A stretch of DNA of 64,000 bases from Plantago ovata (Eukaryota > Streptophyta > Magnoliopsida > Lamiales > Plantaginaceae): assembly GCA_028274465.1 (NCBI GenBank), contig CM051455.1, positions 69,050,985-69,114,984 on the forward strand, in the 5' to 3' direction. The notes beneath the pieces are model-generated. The model had not been told where the DNA came from and did not search any database. It saw nothing but the letters and a program-made list of their open reading frames with translations. A program made the translations under genes and the position numbers. Below, one piece after another: positions 20,761 to 31,220 of the stretch (position 1 is its first letter; the number at the start of each line of letters is the position of its first letter).

Positions 20761-22200
20761 CCAATCATATCCGTAGAGGGATGATCTCTAATCCACTTAT
20801 TAACAGGTTTTCTGCTCTTTGGATCTGGATATGTTTGCGTTTCAGCATGTGACTCTTCAGCATGTACTTGTTCAGTACTACTCTGGTATCTTGTTGTGTA
20901 TATGCTAAAATTGGTTCATCAGCAACTGCTTGTTCAACGTTGCCGGTTTGAGATAACTCGTCAGCAGACACAGGAAGTTGCGTAGTTTCAGCAACATCAG
21001 GAGCAACAACGTCCTTAGCCGGAAATTCTTTATCATGAACTACATTTATCTTGTCATGACTTAGAGTAGGAGTATTATTCTCAGAATCATCATTAAGTTC
21101 AATAGATTTAACATTTCCAACATTGGATTCAGTTCTTTGCTCGTGTACGAGTAATTTCTTCATACATTCTGATATCTCTTATTCAGCAGGGACTCCTTGT
21201 GATTTTTCATAGAATACAACATGCACTCATTCTTCAATCTTTTGTGCCTTTTTGTTGTAAACTCTATAAGCTTTGCTATGCAAGGAGTAGCCAAGAAATA
21301 TCGCTTCATCTGCCTTTGGTTGAAATGGTCTTAGGTATTCTCTACCATTGTTAAGAACGAAACACTTACAACCAAATACTCTTAGATGAGTGATAATAGG
21401 AGGTCTTCCAACAAACAACTCATAGGGAGTTTTGTTGTATTCCTTAGTTATCAAGCATCTATTTTGAGTATAGCATGAGGTATTAATCGCTTCAACCCAA
21501 TAAGCTTCACTTATTTCAGTGTCAGCAAACATTGTTCTAGCTGCTTCCTTAAGGGTACGATTCTTCCTTTCAGCAACACCATTTTGTTAAGGTGTCCTTA
21601 CTGATGATAACTGATGTTTTATGCCTTTGGAAGTGCAATACTCAGTTATGTACTGGTAACTCAGTACCATGGTCTGTTCTGATGACATTTACCTTGTCAT
21701 TTTTCATGACTTCGAGCTTGTTCAGCAAGTTAGGTATTTCAGTCCTTGTTTGATAAAAACTACCCAGGCGAATCTTGAATAGTCATCTAACACCACAAGA
21801 CCATACTTCTTGCCAACATAGCTTGTTGAAGAAGATTCAAAGAATTCCATGTGCAAGAGTTGTAAAGGTTTTGTAGTTGGCGGTACTGCCTTGTTCTTGA
21901 AAGAAGTTTTGGTTTGCTTACCTTGCTGACATGTAGTGCAAACACCATCCTTCTTAAAAGTAACCTTAGGTAATCCAACTACAAGTGCCTTTTTAGGCAG
22001 CTTATTCAGCGTCTTGAAGTTTAGGTGACTTGTTCGTTTATGCCATAACCATACTTTTTCAGCAAGGCAATCATGATCTGAGATAAGGCATTTTTCAAAG
22101 ATTGCTGAAGACCAATCTACGGTATAGAGACCACCTAATCTTCTAGAAACCATGATAACCTTCTTTGTCTCAAAGTCAATAAGTTTACATTCATCACTTC
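20761..22200 (-). pseudogene. Sirevirus 1 integrase and linker to RT
   Basis: Integrase inserts the cDNA into the host. From 22153 the minus strand shows the zinc-binding region (LWHKRTSHLNFKTL then VCTTCQQGKQTKTSF), then the core start as LLHMEFFE, where the family usually has Asp in 'LHMDLFGP', and VVLDDYSRFAWVVF. The frame shifts near 21725; 21532-21227 keeps AYWVEAINTSCYTQN, PYELFVGRPPIITHLRVFGC and LGYSLHSKAYRVYN. A low-complexity linker (21163-20765) leads to RT. The Asp-to-Glu change and frameshifts indicate it is dead. Confidence 0.9.
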
Positions 22201-22490
22201 TAGTTTGATGAAATAGCCCTTGTCAGCAAATTGACTCATGCTGAAAAGGTTAAACTTAAGATTTTTGACATAAAGAACTCCCGAAATGGTAATGCATCCT
22301 AACTTCACGTCACCATAACCTTTAGTAGAACCAAAGCGTCCACGGAAAACCTTATTGTTGGACCTTTAGACCACCGTCTATAGTTTATAAGGTTTTTCAT
22401 ATTGCCCGTCATGTGCTTTCCGTAGCCACTGTCAAAGTGCCAAATTGCATTGTTTGTCTCCGTGGCTGAAGTCTGCACAATCAAGAGCAA
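22201..22490 (-). pseudogene. Sirevirus 1 protease
   Basis: The copia aspartic protease that cuts the Gag-Pol polyprotein. The minus strand from 22490 shows IWHFDSGYGKHMTGNMKNL; the DSG triad and the HMTG motif are intact, although the family usually has 'DSGCSRHMTG'. The C-terminal part is shifted near 22305. Confidence 0.85.
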
Positions 22491-25400
22491 ACAAGTTAAT
22501 TATCCAATATTGGATGTCCATTAACATGTTCAAGAAAACGTCAAGTGGAAACCCAAGTCTTGAGTTTTTCAATCTTGATTTGTTTTCTACTTGCTGAGGA
22601 ACTGGAAGGTTTAGAATCGAAAGACTTTTGACCATTGCTGACCAGGTCCACTTTCTGATGTGGTGTCTTGCTTGGTTGACCCTTTTGCTGAACATACTTT
22701 TCAGTACGTTCTTTTCTAGCAGGGTAAGTATCATATGGTACCCCTCTTGGGACATCACTTTGCATCTACAACCCCCTTAGTCCCAGAATTACATCCAGGT
22801 CCACGAGCCCATTTTTTGGTTGACCAAGAAATAAGGCACTATTCATTTATGGACAACCAAACATGGCCTTAACTCATTTTCTTTTCTTTTTATTTTTCTA
22901 CTTCGTTTTTGTTTTCCTCATCCTCTTCTTCATCTCCGGTACCGGTATTATTCCGGTAGCGGACTTAAACTACAACTCCGATTTGGGGCTGCAAATCGGA
23001 GTTGTAAAGCTCCAGAATCGGAGCTTTACAGCTTCGAATTTGGAACTGTAATAGCCCCAAATTAACAACCCCAAATTGGAGCTGTAACATCTCCGATTTG
23101 GAGGTGTTAACAGCCCCAAATTGGAGTTGTTTACAGCTCCATTTTGGAATTTTAACAACTCCGATTTGGAGCTTTAGCAGCCCCAAATCTTTTGCTTTTT
23201 TTTTAAAAATGTTTTTAATAATTTAGGACTTATGTTGAAATATAATTTTTGTAGGGGTTTGTTTTTAAATAATTTTTTAGACCATTTTGAAATATTGTAA
23301 AATTATGTGGGCTCGTTTTTAAATAAATAGTGTTAATTTAGTAAAAATGAAAATATTTGGGTTAAAAGTGTAATAAACAAAAGTTCAAATTGTTTGGTCA
23401 ACCAAAAAATCTGATAATTGACCAAGGGTAAAAAAGTACTTTCAATGAATAAGTTCGTGAAAAGTCAAGTTCGAGGATCCAGATGTAATTTGTATTATCT
23501 AACAGGGGTGGTGAATGCAAACTCCTGACTAAAGAGGGGCTAGATGTAATTAAAAGCACTAACCAGGGTACCCTATGCAAATGACCCTTTCTATCAAGGT
23601 TCCTTCTAGTCCTAGCATTTTGAGTATTGTCAATACTCTTAGGCTTGGTTTTGTTCAACTCTTTGAAGTATCTTTGCTGACTTTGCTTATACTCATGAAA
23701 AAGTTGATTTTGCTCGGTTTTGAACCCAAGTCCACTTTTTGGAGTATGCTGAGTTTTTGTCTCAGCAACCTTACTTGATTCAGGTTTGTCAGCAAAGGTC
23801 TTCTGATTACTTTTAGTAATGTTGCCTTTAGGCTTAACAAATTACTTTTCAGCAACTTGTTTGGCGGAATGCTTTACAACATCCTTTTTCTGAACAGTTT
23901 GCTTTTCTAAAGTCTTGTTATTTTAAGTAACAACGGGCTTTTCGGTCTTAGGTACTTGATTGCTTATTTCAGCAACCTTAGATTGACAAATTTGATAGAA
24001 TTCTGGTTGACCACTATCAGTTGCATGAACAAAGGTAATTGGTGATTTGTCTTTACTCAAGAGTATTACATCATCACCATCATACGTGGCACCTAAACCT
24101 TCTTTCTGAGATGGATCTCTCAGATAAGAGTTTAGTTCAGTCAGCGTGTTACTAGCATCCGCATAAGATTTGAAATTGACTTTCATCTTTTTCATCTCTT
24201 GTATTTCAGCAAGTAACTTTAGAATTGAGGACTGATATTCTTCCAATTCTATTGCCATTTTAGCATTTTTCTTTGTAGCTTCATCAACTATCTTCTTGAG
24301 ATGCAATATTTCAGCATCCTTCTTTTCTGACTCAACGCTCAGCAAGACCTACTTTTCAGTAGTTTGCTTAGTCATAAGTTCAGCATTATGTAGTTTCTCT
24401 TGCTGTTTGCTCAGAGTTTTCTCAAATATTTCAATTTCTCCTTGAATTCTATCAAGGTCAATGTCATCTTCACTTTCTGAATCAGAGTCAGAGGTAGGAC
24501 AATTTACCTGATCGGCCATGAGGAAAAACTCGTAGTTTGACACATCTGGATAAGCTTCCATAGCTATTCCACATACTTCCTTTCCTCTCTCTACGTCTAG
24601 AGTGGCTTTTTCTTCTTCAGTGCCTGAACTTTCTACCTCACTGTCTTCAGAGCTTGTTTCAATGCAAAGAGCATCGATTTTTGCTTGAAGCTTTTTCTTT
24701 TCTTCAGCAATCAAAGCCTTCTTGAACTTCTTCTTCTTTTCAGCATATTTCCCTTTCAGTAAGGGGCAATTTGCTTTAAAGTGTCCAGGCTTTTTGCAAT
24801 AAAAGTAAAGATCATTGCCAACTCCTGGTTCTTCGGAGGAGTTTGCTTGCTGAGCTTGCTTGTTCAGCGAGCTAGCTTCATTTTTGTACTTATGGTAGAT
24901 GTTACCAAGATGCTTTTTCAGCTTCTCTTTGGCTTTTCGCCTTTCAAGTTCCTTACTGATGAATTTATTCATGTTTCTAACTGCAAGAGCATTTTCATCA
25001 GTAGGCTCTTTATCATTCTTCTTTTCAGAAGATGACGACTTGGCAGCAAGAGCATTGTTTTGTGATTTTTCAGCAAACACACTTTCTCTTTGCTTTGTCT
25101 CATAGTTGACAGTAGCAAGATGAGAGAACTACTCGGTTGGAGTGATATTTGGCATTCTTTGATTATAGTAGAAATTCTGGTGTAGATCCATTCTTGATTC
25201 AGACTTCTAATAATGGGTTTCACCTTTTCAGAATCTGAATAGAAGTTTCCAACTCCTAAGGTAGCCATCTCACTCACTAGAGTTGTGAATCTGAAATCCA
25301 AGTCCTCTAGTGACTCATTTGCACCTTGTTTGAAGTTTTGAAACTTCAACTTTAGCACTTCGAGTTTGTTTTCCTTGGTTTTGTCAGATCCTACACAAGG

Positions 25401-25772
25401 ATCTTGAACCATTTTCCAAGCTTCCTTAGCAGTTTTGGCACCCGACAGTTTACACTGTATAGTATCTGGAGTAGATCGAATAATGATGTTTCTTGCTTGG
25501 CCATCAAGACGGAATCTTTTGGCTTCGTCTGAAGTCCATTCCTCTCTTGGTTTTGGAACAACGATATCGACCGGTTCTCCTAAGATAGTTTCCTTTTCAC
25601 CATCATTTGTGATCTTGTGAGGAAAGATTCTTTCAATTTTAGTGATCTTGATTGGTCCATCGTTTATGACAGTAACCATCTCATCACTAATGGCCTCAAG
25701 ATGTAGCATCATGTTGTTTCACCATTTTTCATAGTTTTCCAGCTTCAGCAAGGGAGCGTCTCCTAACGACAT
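22491..25772 (-). pseudogene. Sirevirus 1 gag, split by a MITE
   Basis: Gag is the capsid/nucleocapsid protein. The start is inferred at 25772 (MSLGDAPLLKLENYEKW, then a TGA). The 25712-24969 frame carries the capsid region with TAKEAWKMVQDPCVGS and FQNFKQGANESLEDLDFRF. A shift near 25170 and a stop near 25125 follow; 25080-24349 carries a CCHC knuckle reading YFYCKKPGHFKANC, in which the first Cys is Tyr, and 24345-23923 a coiled-coil-like segment. The C-terminal part is cut by the MITE at 22749-23587 and resumes with PRGVPYDTYPARKER before the protease. Several stops. Confidence 0.88.
22749..23587. mobile_element. Mutator-type MITE related to 8972-10063
   Basis: The right end, inverted, reads GGGTCATTTGCATAGGGTAC; the left end starts GGGACATCACTTTGCATC. 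Sub-terminal words (aaattacatc, aggggctagatgtaatt, ttttttggttgacca) and the central repeat of agctccgatttggagct-like units match the family of 8972-10063. No convincing 9 bp TSD is seen, so the ends are approximate. It interrupts the Sirevirus gag. Confidence 0.7.
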
Positions 25773-25867
25773 CCTGTCAGCAAATGACTACCAAACTGAT
25801 CAAGTCAAAGTGATTTACGGAAAGCACCTAAGGGGATCTAGGTTCAGTGCTGAAGGTTAAAGAACCT

Positions 25868-25882
25868 CCAGCTCTGATACCA
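25868..25882 (-). other. Primer-binding site of Sirevirus 1
   Basis: Minus strand TGGTATCAGAGCTGG is complementary to the 3' end of initiator methionine tRNA. It lies two bases from the inner LTR end at 25885. Confidence 0.93.
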
Positions 25883-25884
25883 CT

Positions 25885-26027
25885 TGTTGGTCCCTTTAAA
25901 CAACAAGAAAAGACTAGGAGGGGTGGGGGGTGAATAGTCTTTTCAAACTTCGTCGTTTAAAACTTTCTCAGCAAGTGCTTATTACTTTTCAGTAATGAGT
26001 TTGCTGGTACTTTACTTTCTCATCAAG
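25885..26027 (-). repeat. 5' LTR of Sirevirus 1, inner part
   Basis: Begins TGTTGGTCCC next to the PBS and runs to the Athila-like insertion. The last bases tcaag are the left TSD copy of that insertion; the LTR resumes at 37903 with gcaag. Confidence 0.92.
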
Positions 26028-26637
26028 TGATGACAATGTTTTTTACACTATCATTCGGTTCTTTTTCACCAATTTAGCTATCCTCTAGTATGTATTTTAG
26101 TGCATTTTGTTAGAATAGTGTCACGTTTCCATTTTCTTTGATATTTTCAGGATTTAGGTGAAAATCGCACTTTTGGATATGAATCATGGCGAAACATTGA
26201 AGGTTTGGTGCAACTAGATCACCCGTGGTGTGTCAAGGAGTACCGGCACGAGTTTCCAGGCCAAATGACCAAGTTTCGGAGCTCAAAACCGTGCCCAAGG
26301 CCAAAATCGAAGACTTGGAGGAAGAAAAAGCACGGGCAATTCTCTGACCATGCCAGGCACACCGCCTGGTGTCTGGCGGTCCGTCCGATGCCAGGCGGTC
26401 CGCCTTGGAGTTTTCGACAGCTACTATATATAATTGTAAAAGTTGCGAATGTTCATATCTTAGATCATAATTTTGCAGACATAAACCCTAGAGCTTGTTC
26501 TGGGTATTTTTTCTCTTAGAACTACTTTAGCTTAGCAATTTGGAGCACCAAGGTAGAGATTTGGACATCTTTTGATCTCACCTTGCTAGAAACTTGTGAG
26601 TTTAGCAATTCATCGGAGATTGACAACCCTCGGTAGT

Positions 26638-29141
26638 TGTAACACCCCGTCTTTTTTAATTATTTATTTATTTATTTAATTATTATTTTATTATTTAATT
26701 ATTTATTTTAGTTAATTAATTATCAGAGTAAATTATTTATTCGATAATTATTTAATTAATTTCGCGTAAGTTAGTTCGTTTCGTTTCGTTTGGATCGAGC
26801 TGGACTTTCTGATTTGTTTAGCCCTTTTTGGCCCAATTCTTAGCCCGGTCAAATGGCCTGTTGACCAGCCCATTACTAACCTAACCCTAACCCTAGCCTG
26901 ACCCATCTCTTCTCTCATTCTCAGCCGTAACAACAAGTTAGAGAGAAAGAAAGAGAGTTTAGAAAAGAAAGAAAAGAAAAGAGAAAGAAAAAGAGAGAAA
27001 GAGAGTTTGTTTCGCCGCCTGATCGATCGATCTGATCACCGCCGCCGTACGTCGCCTCCGTCTGACACCGCCGCCGCCGCCGCGTTCACCTTGCCGCCGA
27101 GACGCTCTATTATGTTCTGTCAATTGCCGCGCCAGCTCGTTCGCCGTCCGCACTGTCCCGTGTCGCCGCCGCTCTGTCCCCGTGCCGCCGCCTGTTCGCC
27201 GTTGTCGCCGCGCCTGAGTCGCCGCGGTCTCGGCCTCCGTCCGCGCCGTTCCGCCGCTGTCTGTTCTGCTGTGTCGTTCGATCGATTCCGCCTGACGATT
27301 CACTGCCGCCGTTCGATCGATTCTGTCCGCCGCCGGTCCTTTCTGTCTCGATCGGTAAGAGATCTCGGTTCCTTCTGATCTCTCCGTTTCGAATTCGATT
27401 TTGGTTACGAATTCGATTTGAATCTCGGTTTTAATTTTTCTTTCTTCTTAATTCATTCGATTGCAGATTGTTCAACCTTTATTTTGATTCGAAGGTAAAT
27501 CTCGTTCCTTTACTGCTGCTCTCGTATTCTCGTATTCTGTTTGGACTTTTTGCCTTGGACTATTTTACCCTTGATCGATCTGACCTTGTTATTTGATTCG
27601 AACCGAGAACCGGGACTTAGGTTGTTAGATTGTAGTTACTGTTTGCTGGACTTGTGAACTTATTGACCTCGTATGTTGACTTTGTTTTCCTGATTAACCT
27701 CGAAAGGACTTTTGGACCTTGTTGTTACTGTTTTGGAATTTTGTGGACTGATTTGGGAAACCTAAAAACCTAAAGGACCTTTTTTTAGTTTTACCTTTGA
27801 CCTTTGTTGACTAACAATAAGCTTTTCTCGTAAACCTTTGTATTCTGTGAGGACTGTTAAGTGTTTGGAAAACTTCTGGTTTGTTTGTACTGTCTGTTTT
27901 TGAAAAGGGGTTATTTTGCAATTTACCATTGAGGGTATTTTTGTAATTTCCAGAATCTGAAAACCGAAAGAGTTTCTGAAAATATTTCAACTTAGTTTCT
28001 GTTTTTGTAAGTTAGTATTGACTTGACTTGCTAGCCTAGTTGGTTAGGTCCCTGCTTGATTAACTTAGAGGTCCCGTGTTCGAACCTCGTCCTTACCATT
28101 CTTTTTTTAACCTTTTTCCTTCCGTCCGTTCGACTTCTAAAGTGTGTTTAGTACCTTCTTGTTAGGTTCTCCTTTGTTCGTTAACCCGTAAAAGCTTGTT
28201 ACTCGTTGAAGGTCTTTTGCTCGCAAGTTTAGGTGAGTGTTCACCCCTAAACCTATTATTTGCGAAAAACTGGAAGGATATGTGACAACTTGTACTATTA
28301 CTAATACTGTTTTACTGTATGCTTCCGCATAAAAGTATAAGTCCTAAGTATGACTTTTACATTTCTGTTTATTGCTACTCTGTTCTGGACTGACCTTTCT
28401 GCAAGAACACCTCTCGGTGTTAATTATTTGTATTTGTTGTTCTGTATCTGTTCTGTTTCTGTGTGACCGGTCGATTAGGTTGTGATTAGGTAGGCTTGGG
28501 TAGTGGAGGAATATCTGGTTTGCTTGATTATGGCCTAGTCTATTCCCTTTTAGGCGCGAGGCAGAAGTCGCTGAGGTCTATTAGGGTCGTAGGATCTGTT
28601 TCCCCAAAGTACACGGGATTTTCTATTTCTGTCCGGAGTTGTGCACCCTCTGGAGGGAGTTATAAGGGCATTCTGGGAGTAGGAGCAATAAGGCGGGCTG
28701 CACCAACGGTCTACAACGTATCTGTTCTGTTAATCTGTTATATGTGTTCTGTTCTGTTTGCTCGTTTTTCTGAAAAGGATTTTGATTTTAAAGCTGTTTA
28801 CTTCCTGTTTTAACTTAGAACCTCACTGAGATCCTTTATCTCACACTCTCTTGTTTTCAAAATTCCTTCCTTCCAGATGCTGCTGAGGATGTGCGTGACT
28901 AGGATGCCAACGACTGACAGAAGGGTCTGGGGTGTCATGGGTTTCTTTTTCAAAATAAGAAGATGAACTTTTACTGTCTTCATTCGTTGTTTCATTTGAA
29001 CTTGAGTTGTCGTTGGATATTTGTTTATTTCTGTTAGCGTCAAAGATTATTTTGGCATTAATTGCCGACCGTTGCTATTAAAGTTATTTTTGATTTTCTT
29101 TTTCGAGAAATTATTTTGTTTTCAAAACCGGTACCGTTACA
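26638..29141 (+). repeat. 5' LTR of the Tekay element
   Basis: About 2.5 kb. It contains a purine-rich stretch (26938-27008), a CG-rich stretch (27009-27340), a (ccctaa) doublet near 26880, a tRNA-like A/B box pair at 28032-28086 and several ctgttctgt runs. One insertion of about 36 bases after the tRNA-like segment distinguishes it from the 3' LTR. Confidence 0.94.
28032..28086 (+). repeat. tRNA-like A/B box segment inside the Tekay LTR
   Basis: TAGCCTAGTTGG fits the Pol III A-box consensus and GTGTTCGAACC about 44 bases on resembles the B box. The 3' LTR has the same pair at 36143-36197. No cloverleaf is evident, so it is a SINE relic or a chance tRNA-like segment, not a tRNA gene. Confidence 0.4.
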
Positions 29142-29143
29142 GT

Positions 29144-29160
29144 TGGTATCAGAGCTTGAG
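29144..29160 (+). other. Primer-binding site of the Tekay element
   Basis: TGGTATCAGAGCTTGAG, complementary to initiator methionine tRNA, starts two bases after the 5' LTR end. Confidence 0.93.
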
Positions 29161-29416
29161 TTCAAACTCGAGCTTGCTAGGATAGGATCTTTTGACCTTT
29201 GGGGTGTGTGTGAGGGTCCGAGTCGCTGGTTAGGTCTTGTATTTTCTGTTGCTTTTCTGATTCGAGCCTTACATACTAACCTTGAACCGTTTCTTCATCT
29301 TCTCTGTTCTGTTTCTGACGACCTCTGACCCGTTCTGAAACTGTTGACCTTTCGTGGTTGTTTTGATTCTAACGTAGTTGTTAACTAGTTAAATACGCGT
29401 GTGCTTACAGATAGGT

Positions 29417-29863
29417 ATGAGTTCTGAGAAGAAGGTTATTCGTTACCGCCTAGTCGAAGGAGAGTTTAACCCGTATACCTCCGTTCCTGTTGTCGGTGTT
29501 TACCCGGGATTCGTGATGGATAGGGTCATACGTGAACGTGATCACTACTGGCTGGAGAACTTTAAGCTTCGAGACGAGATAGCAACGAAGGGAGCGGAGA
29601 TCGGATTTCTTAAGACGACTTTACGCGCCGCAAAGGAGCACTATGGCTTTGTTTCGTTAACCGCGTCCAACGTTGGCATCAGGATTCGCAGGAGGAAGGC
29701 TCGGAGGACGTTCCCCGAGGGTTGCGGACCATCACGTAGAGGAAAGAGTGAAGATGAAGACGAATCCGAAGAAGATCCCGAGGAGGACCCCTCTGAAGAA
29801 GAAGGAGGAGATGCTCACGTGCCCGAACGACGTTCCGAGGATGATGGCGAGGACGCTTATTAG
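29417..29863 (+). CDS. 148-residue leader ORF of unknown function upstream of gag
   Basis: An open frame lies between the PBS and gag of the Tekay element. It starts MSSEKKVIRYRLVEGEFNPY, continues with a charged helical stretch (DRVIRERDHYWLENFKLRDE), then a basic patch (IRIRRRKARR) and a strongly acidic tail (SEDEDESEEDPEEDPSEEEG). No stop or frameshift interrupts it, in contrast to gag and pol of the same copy. A cttacag just upstream could be a splice acceptor. I recognise no domain. Gag starts separately at 30229, so it is not a gag N-terminus in the present frame. It could be an accessory protein or a long uORF. Confidence 0.55.
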   Translation: MSSEKKVIRYRLVEGEFNPYTSVPVVGVYPGFVMDRVIRERDHYWLENFKLRDEIATKGAEIGFLKTTLRAAKEHYGFVSLTASNVGIRIRRRKARRTFPEGCGPSRRGKSEDEDESEEDPEEDPSEEEGGDAHVPERRSEDDGEDAY

Positions 29864-30228
29864 GATAGATGCCTTTTCGAGCTCGTACCGAACTTCTTTG
29901 TTTTTGCCAAGCGAGTTTTTTTTAGTTCAGCTGACTGAGACTGTTTATGCTTTTCCGTTTACTTGACTCTGTGGTTTTCTGTTTTCCTCGCTAAGACGAG
30001 TAGAGACCCTTTTTTTTTGTTTTATTGCATGCTTGACTGTTTTGAGACTTCGTTATTTTCTTGTTTTTGCGTTTTGTTTTAAAGTTCAAGGCATGTTTTC
30101 TTCTTCACTGCTCAGTTTATACCTATTGTAGAAGATTAAGTACTAGCCTTAGTTCTTTGTTTTATGCTCTTTTCTAAGTAGAGATTCGAGGTTGTTAAAT
30201 CAACAGCTAAGTAGTGCCCTTTGTTAGA

Positions 30229-31220
30229 ATGAGTCGCAGAAACACTCGTGGTGCCAGCAGCAATGCAAGTGGAGACGATCAGCATGCTGAAAATGGAGAC
30301 CAAGTGGACCGTATCATCGCTGCTTTGGGGAATTTCAGCGAAACCATTCGCCGCGCTGGAGCACCAGCACCACCTGTTCAGCCAGCTCCTCCGCCACCAC
30401 CACCGATCCAGACCATCGATCAAGCTGCGGAACGATTCACTCGGTTCCATCCTGAGAGGTTCGAGGGAACACCGGATGCCCGTAACGCTGAGCTCTGGAT
30501 CGAAGGTATGGAGAACTTATTCTCGATCCTGCACTATCCGGGCGAGAGGAAGATCGAGCTTGCTGCTTTCCAGTTCGTGGGAGCCGCCAGGAACTGGTGG
30601 AGAACCATGAATGCGAGATGGAGACAAGAGGGAGTTGCTCGTACCTGGGAGAATTTCACCAAGGCCTTCATGGACAAGTACGTACCTCGCCTGGTTCGCG
30701 AGAACCGGAGAGATTTCAAGCTTTGGTGCAAGGGAACATGGATGTTACCGACTATGACTCGGAGTTTACGCGGTTACTGAAGTACGTGCCGCATTTCCAG
30801 GATGATGAACGAGAGAAGGTTCGTCACTTTGTGAAGGGACTCAACTCTGAGATCCGGTACAGTCTATTTGGGACCAATATGCCTACCTACCTCAAGGCTG
30901 TCGAACTCGCCTCCGAGGTAGAGAGTGGTGTCAAGGAGATCAAGATGGCTGATAAGCCATACTCGAGCAAGAGGAACTAATCTAGTTCTTCTGGGAGCCA
31001 TGGAGGAGGAAGCCAATTTGGATATAAGAGGGAGAATTGAGGAGGATATCAATCTGGATATCAGGCACCACCGGCGAAGTATTCCCGTACCCAGCATGAC
31101 AACCGTTCTCGCAACACTACTGGAGGGTCTGGGCAGTCATCCCAGGCAAGGAAGAACTGCAACTACTGTGGAGGAGTCAACCACGATGAGCACAACTGCT
31201 GGAAAAGACAGGACTTATGT
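30229..31220 (+). pseudogene. Tekay gag, frameshifted
   Basis: Gag begins MSRRNTRGASSNASGD at 30229, with a Pro-rich segment, then the Retrotrans_gag region (RFHPERFEGTPDARNAELWI; VGAARNWWRTMNARW). A frameshift near 30720 moves into the frame with QGNMDVTDYDSEFTRLLKYV; stops follow at 30978 and near 31036. Two CCHC knuckles end it: [14 protein letters not shown] (about 31160) and [14 protein letters not shown] (about 31215-31257), both with intact CX2CX4HX4C spacing. The decay means this copy cannot make a full capsid protein. Confidence 0.9.

Noticed and set aside
26870-26900. Telomere-like ccctaaccctaa words in the Tekay LTR
   Set aside because: Only about two imperfect units, present in both LTRs as part of the element; not an interstitial telomere.
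27007-27378. Arg/Pro/Ser-rich open frames in the Tekay LTR (also 35144-35487)
   Set aside because: CG-rich LTR leader region; frames exist on both strands and differ between the two LTRs by frame-changing indels.
28032-28086. Functional tRNA gene
   Set aside because: A/B boxes are present but no acceptor stem or cloverleaf can be formed.
28496-28813. 105-codon frame in the Tekay LTR (also 36572-36889)
   Set aside because: It is conserved only because LTRs are copied from each other; it has no domain and lies in noncoding LTR sequence.
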